From assembly GCA_016712985.1 (NCBI GenBank), contig JADJQA010000046.1, positions 1 to 18,015 of the forward strand: 18,015 nucleotides of DNA, given 5' to 3'. The DNA comes from Sulfuritalea sp. (GTDB lineage Bacteria > Pseudomonadota > Gammaproteobacteria > Burkholderiales > Rhodocyclaceae). The notes below the pieces were generated by a model. The model worked only from the letters and a program-made list of their open reading frames with translations. It was not told the origin of the DNA and did not search any database. Each line of letters opens with the position of its first letter. Position 1 is the stretch's first letter. The position numbers were made by a program, and so were the translations under genes. This document shows, piece by piece, positions 14,541 through 18,015 of the stretch.

Positions 14541-15179
14541 ATGGAATATCGCATCATTCCCGTAACCCCCTTCGAACAGAACTGTACGCTGCGGTGGGGC
14601 ACCGAAACCATGAAGGGCGCGTTCGTCGATCCCGGCGGCGACATCGAGCGGCTGCTGGCGGCGGCCACCAAATTTGGCGTGAGCATCGAAAAGATCCTGC
14701 TCACCCACGGCCACATTGATCATGCGGGCGGCGCCGGCGAACTGGCGGCGCGCCTGGGAGTGCCCATCGAGGGCCCGCAACGCGAGGAGATCTTCTGGAT
14801 CGACCAGCTCGTGGCGCAAAGCCGGGGCTTCGGCTTCCCGCCGGCAAAGCCCTTCACGCCGGATCGCTGGCTCGATGACGGCGACACGGTCACCGTCGGC
14901 AAGGAAACCCTGCAAGTGCTGTACACACCCGGCCATACGCCGGGGCATGTGGTGTTTTTCCATGCCCCGTCGAAACTGGCCCTGGTCGGCGATGTGCTCT
15001 TCGCCGGCTCGATCGGCCGCACCGATTTTCCGCGCGGCGATTACCAGACGCTGATCGACTCGATCCATCAAAAGCTCTGGCCGCTCGGCGATGATGTCAA
15101 GTTCATTTCCGGCCACGGGCCGGTGTCCACCTTCGGCAGGGAACGCCGCACCAACCCCTTCGTGGGTGACGGCGCCTGA
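14541..15179 (+). CDS. MBL-fold metallo-hydrolase (YcbL / glyoxalase II-like)
   Basis: A 212-residue metallo-beta-lactamase-fold hydrolase. The metal motif is THGHIDH (His56, His58, Asp60, His61), with further ligands His132 in TPGHTPGH, Asp151 in VGDVLFAGSIGRTD and His192 in SGHGP. This size and the GRTDFPRGD segment match YcbL-type proteins, small relatives of hydroxyacylglutathione hydrolase that lack the long C-terminal glutathione domain. The substrate is probably a thioester such as S-lactoylglutathione, but this is uncertain. Two starts are possible: ATG 14520 with a good GGGGAGG site, or ATG 14541 with CAGGAG. The second gives the family's usual N-terminus (MEYRIIPVTPFEQNC). Confidence 0.87.
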   Translation: MEYRIIPVTPFEQNCTLRWGTETMKGAFVDPGGDIERLLAAATKFGVSIEKILLTHGHIDHAGGAGELAARLGVPIEGPQREEIFWIDQLVAQSRGFGFPPAKPFTPDRWLDDGDTVTVGKETLQVLYTPGHTPGHVVFFHAPSKLALVGDVLFAGSIGRTDFPRGDYQTLIDSIHQKLWPLGDDVKFISGHGPVSTFGRERRTNPFVGDGA

Positions 15180-15221
15180 CCCGTCGCACCCATTCAGATA
15201 TTCTGACAAGGAGAATAGATC

Positions 15222-15650
15222 ATGAGTTTTGCAAGCGAGTTCAAGGAATTTGCCCTGAAGGGAAACGTCGTCGACCTCGCGGTCGGCGTGATCATCGGCG
15301 CGGCGTTCGGCAAGATTGTCGACTCGATCGTCAAGGATCTGATCATGCCGATCGTCGGCAAGATCTTCGGCGGACTGGACTTCTCCAGCTTCTTCATCAT
15401 GCTGGCCAACCCGCCGGCGGACTACAAGGGCGCCATGACCTACGATGCGCTGACCAAGGCCGGCGTGCCGCTGTTCGCGTACGGCAACTTCATCACGGTG
15501 GCGATCAACTTCCTGATCCTGGCGTTCATCATCTTCATGATGGTCAAGCAGATCAACCGGCTGAAGAAGGACGCGCCACCGGCACCGCCGGCCGCTCCGG
15601 CCGAGGACGTGCTGCTGCTGCGCGAGATTCGTGACTCGCTGAAGAAGTAG
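15222..15650 (+). CDS. mscL: Large-conductance mechanosensitive channel MscL
   Basis: A 142-residue inner-membrane channel that opens under membrane tension and releases solutes on osmotic downshock. It has the family hallmark start MSFASEFKEFALKGNVVDLA and TM1 with the gate-lining glycines (VGVIIGAAFGKIVDSIVKDL, about 21-40). Next come the periplasmic loop, TM2 (about 88-107, FITVAINFLILAFIIFMMVK) and the conserved C-terminal helix ending LLLREIRDSLKK. A Pro/Ala-rich linker (PPAPPAAPAE) precedes that helix. An AAGGAG ribosome site lies 9 bases before the ATG. Convergent with the WYL regulator gene, only 13 bases away. Confidence 0.96.
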   Translation: MSFASEFKEFALKGNVVDLAVGVIIGAAFGKIVDSIVKDLIMPIVGKIFGGLDFSSFFIMLANPPADYKGAMTYDALTKAGVPLFAYGNFITVAINFLILAFIIFMMVKQINRLKKDAPPAPPAAPAEDVLLLREIRDSLKK

Positions 15651-15663
15651 GTCGCCGGCGCCG

Positions 15664-16635
15664 TCAGGGGTAGTAGGCGGCTACCGTCGCCGCCTCTTCG
15701 GCAACGCGCTTTTTGAGTGAGATCGGCGCCTCCACCACCACCTGCGAACCATGGCGCAGGATGTCCATCAGCAGTTCCCGCTCGTCGGCATAGGGCACCG
15801 TCAATCGGTAGCCGCCATCTGGCAGCAACTCGCCCTGCTGCGCGCGGTGCCAGCGCTCGGCGCGGACCCAGCGCGCGCGTTCTGGCGTGAAGCGCAACAC
15901 GGCTTTCGCCTTCGGCGGGCCGCCGAAGATGCCGTAGGACGTGGCGTAGTGCGCGTCGAGTTTGGCCGCCGCCACCTCGCGCGCCTTTTCCTTCCTCGGA
16001 GCCACGCGCTGGATGGCATCGACCGAAAAGCTGCGCAGCGCGCCGCGCAGGTGGCACCACGCGTCGAGGTACCAGTTGTCGCGGTAATGCACCAGCCGCT
16101 GCGGCGAGACGACGCGGGTATCGAGCGAGTCGCGCCCCCTGTTCCAGGCATCGATCTCGACCCGGCGGCGCTCCAGCAGCGCCAGCGCCAGCATGCTGAA
16201 AAAGCGCGGTTCGACGCTACGCCGGTTCATTGCGATCAGGCGCACGCGATTGGCGATGTCGGCGACAGAATGGCCCGAGGCATCGAGCAGGGCGTTGAGC
16301 CGCGATTGCAGCGGCGCCAGTTGCGCGGCGAGGATGCCCGGCTCGATGTCGGCCAGCAGCTTCTGCGCTGCCAGCAGCGCGTACAGTTCGCCGGCCGTGA
16401 ACCAAAGACCAGGCAGTTCGTAGGCCGGGCCGGTGGCGGCAGTGCTCTCGAAGCGATAACCGCCCGCGAAACGGTCCCAGACGATGGGCGCATGCAGCCT
16501 GTCGCGCAGGTATTCCATGTCGCGCTTGAACGTGGCGCGAGAGATGTCGAGCTCTTCGAGGAAAACCTCGATGGGCACCAGGCGCCGCTCGTGCAGCATC
16601 TGGTCGATGCGGTAGAAACGTTCGGTACGGTTCAT
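15664..16635 (-). CDS. WYL-domain transcriptional regulator (YafY-like)
   Basis: A 323-residue regulator. The N-terminal winged HTH (about 1-60) contains MNRTERFYRIDQMLHERRLV and LDISRATFKRDMEYLRDRL. The central WYL domain (about 145-210) contains RRVEIDAWNRGRD and HYRDNWYLDAWCHLRGALRS, including the WYL signature itself. The C-terminal WCX region (about 235-320) contains AVLRFTPERARWVRAERWHR. WYL domains are thought to bind nucleic acid or nucleotide ligands, and many such regulators control DNA-damage, defence or accessory genes. The target is unknown. It follows the unknown genes at 16697-17882 on the same strand, with 61 bases between the small ORF and its start, so it may regulate them. 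Confidence 0.9.
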   Translation of the reverse strand: MNRTERFYRIDQMLHERRLVPIEVFLEELDISRATFKRDMEYLRDRLHAPIVWDRFAGGYRFESTAATGPAYELPGLWFTAGELYALLAAQKLLADIEPGILAAQLAPLQSRLNALLDASGHSVADIANRVRLIAMNRRSVEPRFFSMLALALLERRRVEIDAWNRGRDSLDTRVVSPQRLVHYRDNWYLDAWCHLRGALRSFSVDAIQRVAPRKEKAREVAAAKLDAHYATSYGIFGGPPKAKAVLRFTPERARWVRAERWHRAQQGELLPDGGYRLTVPYADERELLMDILRHGSQVVVEAPISLKKRVAEEAATVAAYYP

Positions 16636-16696
16636 GTCACAGGCGCGGCCAAGGAAATCTCATTTTGACCGATTCCCCGCATTTTTGCTTCGGTCA

Positions 16697-16846
16697 TCAG
16701 CCAAGCAATAGAAGGAGACTCTCGCAGCCGATCCACTTCAAGAAATCGTTGAGGTCAGGTTCGATCCGGAATATTGCGCACGACAGCATGTACGATCCGA
16801 CGGCAAAAAGGAGCAGAGGCAGCAGAAGCCGCAGCAACTCAAACAT
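16697..16846 (-). CDS. Possible 49-residue hydrophobic membrane protein
   Basis: A small frame from ATG 16846 to TGA 16699..16697 begins MFELLRLLLPLLLFAVGSYM. A charged middle FRIEPDLNDFLKWIG follows, then a Leu-rich tail ESLLLLLG. The first ~25 residues would form one transmembrane helix; the end could form part of a second. It starts 33 bases after the unknown gene upstream, on the same strand. No clear ribosome site is present, and no homologue is recognised, so it may not be translated. Confidence 0.35.
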   Translation of the reverse strand: MFELLRLLLPLLLFAVGSYMLSCAIFRIEPDLNDFLKWIGCESLLLLLG

Positions 16847-16879
16847 GACTTTGTGGCTGGTTTGGCGACGCCTGGAATC

Positions 16880-17882
16880 TCACCCTGCGCCCCAACTCGT
16901 CGGTGCAGGCTTGAGGGGCACGACATGCACTGGCGTGCAGCTTTCGGCAATGTCGGCGGCGTCCTCCTGTTTGAGTTTCGCCAGCTTTTCGACACTGTTC
17001 AGCCTGGAGAGCGTTCTCGATCCCTCGAGCGCGACCGCGTTCTCGTCGAAATACTCGAACCAAGGCAAGCCGAAGCGCGTGTAATCGGCTGCCGTCGGTG
17101 GCCGGTGCGGTGGCGCCTCGCCGACAATCTGGCACCACTGCGATGAATTGACGATCTGGACGAAGCTGCACACACCGTGTTTGAGATCCCAAGCATCGCG
17201 CTCATGGGGGTCTGTGTAAATTTGCTGACGCATCCGTCCACCGGGAGCCAGGCCCATGCATGGGGGAGGACAGTCAGCCACGCCCCACCGATCCCCCTCA
17301 CAAAAATCCATACTCGCGGCAAGCATGCGCTCATAGGCTTCCCGCTTCATCGGAAACGCCTCGATTCGCAGCCCGCCCCATTCGGCTGCGCCGGTGATCT
17401 GCTCTTCGGCGGTATAGCCGCCTCCCAGAGGCATGGCAACGAACTGGCGCACGACATCCTTGGCCACGCAAAACCCATCGAGCCAGGGTTGCTCCGGGAC
17501 AACCGCATAGTTTTGGCGCTTCGTGGCCAAGCCGCCACGCCATCGCTTGCCGGTAATGGCATTATGTTGCCGGCGGCGATCTTCAGCGCGAATGGATACA
17601 AGAGAATCGTAGTTCAGCACATCGCCTCGGCTTGATACGGCCGCAACACCACACGCCGCCGCGCCTGCCATGTCGCGGGCACGAGTTCCGATGCGTTGCA
17701 CCGTCCGATCGGGCGAAGGGAAGCCTTCCCAGGCCCGGCGGCAGCGGATAATCGCGCTCGTCGTCGGGCAATCGCAATGTGCGTTGGAAACTGATCTTCA
17801 TAAAGGCGTCGGCATGCACTTCATGCGCTGAGAAACAAAGCGCGTCTGCGTCGATGGTTGCGGCTGCAAAGTCGGTTTTCAT
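16880..17882 (-). pseudogene. Conserved hypothetical protein of unrecognised function, frame-broken near the N-terminus
   Basis: The N-terminal part opens at ATG 17882 behind an AGGGG site (MKTDFAAATIDADALC) and includes SFQRTLRLPDDERDYPLPPG. The frame breaks near 17720. A second frame carries ELVPATWQARRRVV and LRPYQAEAM, then YPFALKIAAGNI. A third resumes near 17575 with NAITGKRW, EQPWLDGFCVAKDVVRQFVA, MPLGGGYTAEEQITG, MGLAPGGRMRQQIY and FVQIVNSSQWCQIVGEAPP, ending at 16880. The order of these pieces resembles a widespread hypothetical family with PLPPGLG, PWLDG and FVAMPLG.GYT motifs; I cannot name its function. No membrane segment or catalytic motif is evident. Two or more one-base errors or true mutations separate the parts. 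Confidence 0.6.
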
Positions 17883-17904
17883 AAACAATCCCCTGAGCAA
17901 AGAT

Positions 17905-18015
17905 TCAGTCGAACTTCACCAGACCGTCACAGGCCCAGCGTGATTCCACCGATGCTTGCCCCGAAGCGAGTAACTGCTTGCCGGCGTCCATCAGGCGGGC
18001 CAGAACCGGATTGCG
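17905..18015 (-). CDS. C-terminal 36 residues of an unidentified protein
   Basis: An open frame enters from the right edge and stops with TGA at 17907..17905, 22 bases before the next gene start. Its last residues read SVESRWACDGLVKFD. The close spacing and shared strand suggest the same operon as the unknown gene at 16880-17882. Too short to assign to a family. Confidence 0.5.
   Translation of the reverse strand, partial: RNPVLARLMDAGKQLLASGQASVESRWACDGLVKFD

Noticed and set aside
13965..15179. Long frame giving a 404-residue fusion ahead of the MBL hydrolase
   Set aside because: The first 185 codons are an out-of-frame reading of comM plus the REP-like repeat; ATG 14541 (or 14520) has a ribosome site and gives the family N-terminus.
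15664..17882. WYL regulator plus unknown genes as a CRISPR-Cas or known defence island
   Set aside because: No Cas, nuclease, restriction or toxin-antitoxin motif and no repeat array is visible; the idea is kept only as an open question about an unknown system.

Overview
The window looks like a contig from a GC-rich betaproteobacterium, probably Rhodocyclales-like. The grounds are the protein families, a PII/AmtB unit placed beside ubiK-comM, and the presence of an N-methylglutamate pathway; no rRNA or other phylogenetic marker is present. There are no tRNA or rRNA genes, no CRISPR array, and no transposase or integrase.

Region 1 (1-7950, minus strand) is one tightly packed operon read from right to left: purU, mgdA, mgdB, mgdC, mgdD, gmaS, mgsA and the first bases of mgsB. 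The family combination matches the N-methylglutamate route of methylamine oxidation. GmaS makes gamma-glutamylmethylamide, MgsABC makes N-methylglutamate, and MgdABCD (a sarcosine-oxidase-like complex) oxidises it and passes the methyl carbon to tetrahydrofolate. PurU can release formate and regenerate H4F. From about 3490 down to base 1 the frame changes roughly every 50-100 bases while the protein-level sequence stays recognisable. This looks more like single-base sequence errors at a contig end than old decay.

Region 2 (7951-9119) is a divergent plus-strand pair: an XRE-cupin regulator and a GNAT acetyltransferase with overlapping stop and start codons. The regulator is the obvious candidate to control the methylamine operon across the 108-base intergenic region.

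Region 3 (9120-12510) is a minus-strand nitrogen unit: TorF-type outer-membrane protein, glnK (one apparent base missing), amtB, then a clear intrinsic terminator. Upstream of the porin gene is a near-consensus sigma-54 -24/-12 promoter, with an NtrC-like palindrome about 100 bases farther out. Ammonium is a product of methylamine catabolism and AmtB proteins can carry methylammonium, so regions 1 and 3 may be linked in function.

Region 4 (12511-15650, plus strand) holds housekeeping genes: ubiK, a comM/YifB AAA ATPase, an MBL-fold hydrolase and mscL. Two GC-rich intergenic repeats lie among them. Region 5 (15664-18015, minus strand) holds a WYL-domain regulator, a possible 49-residue membrane protein, a frame-broken gene of unrecognised family, and the C-terminal end of another unknown gene.
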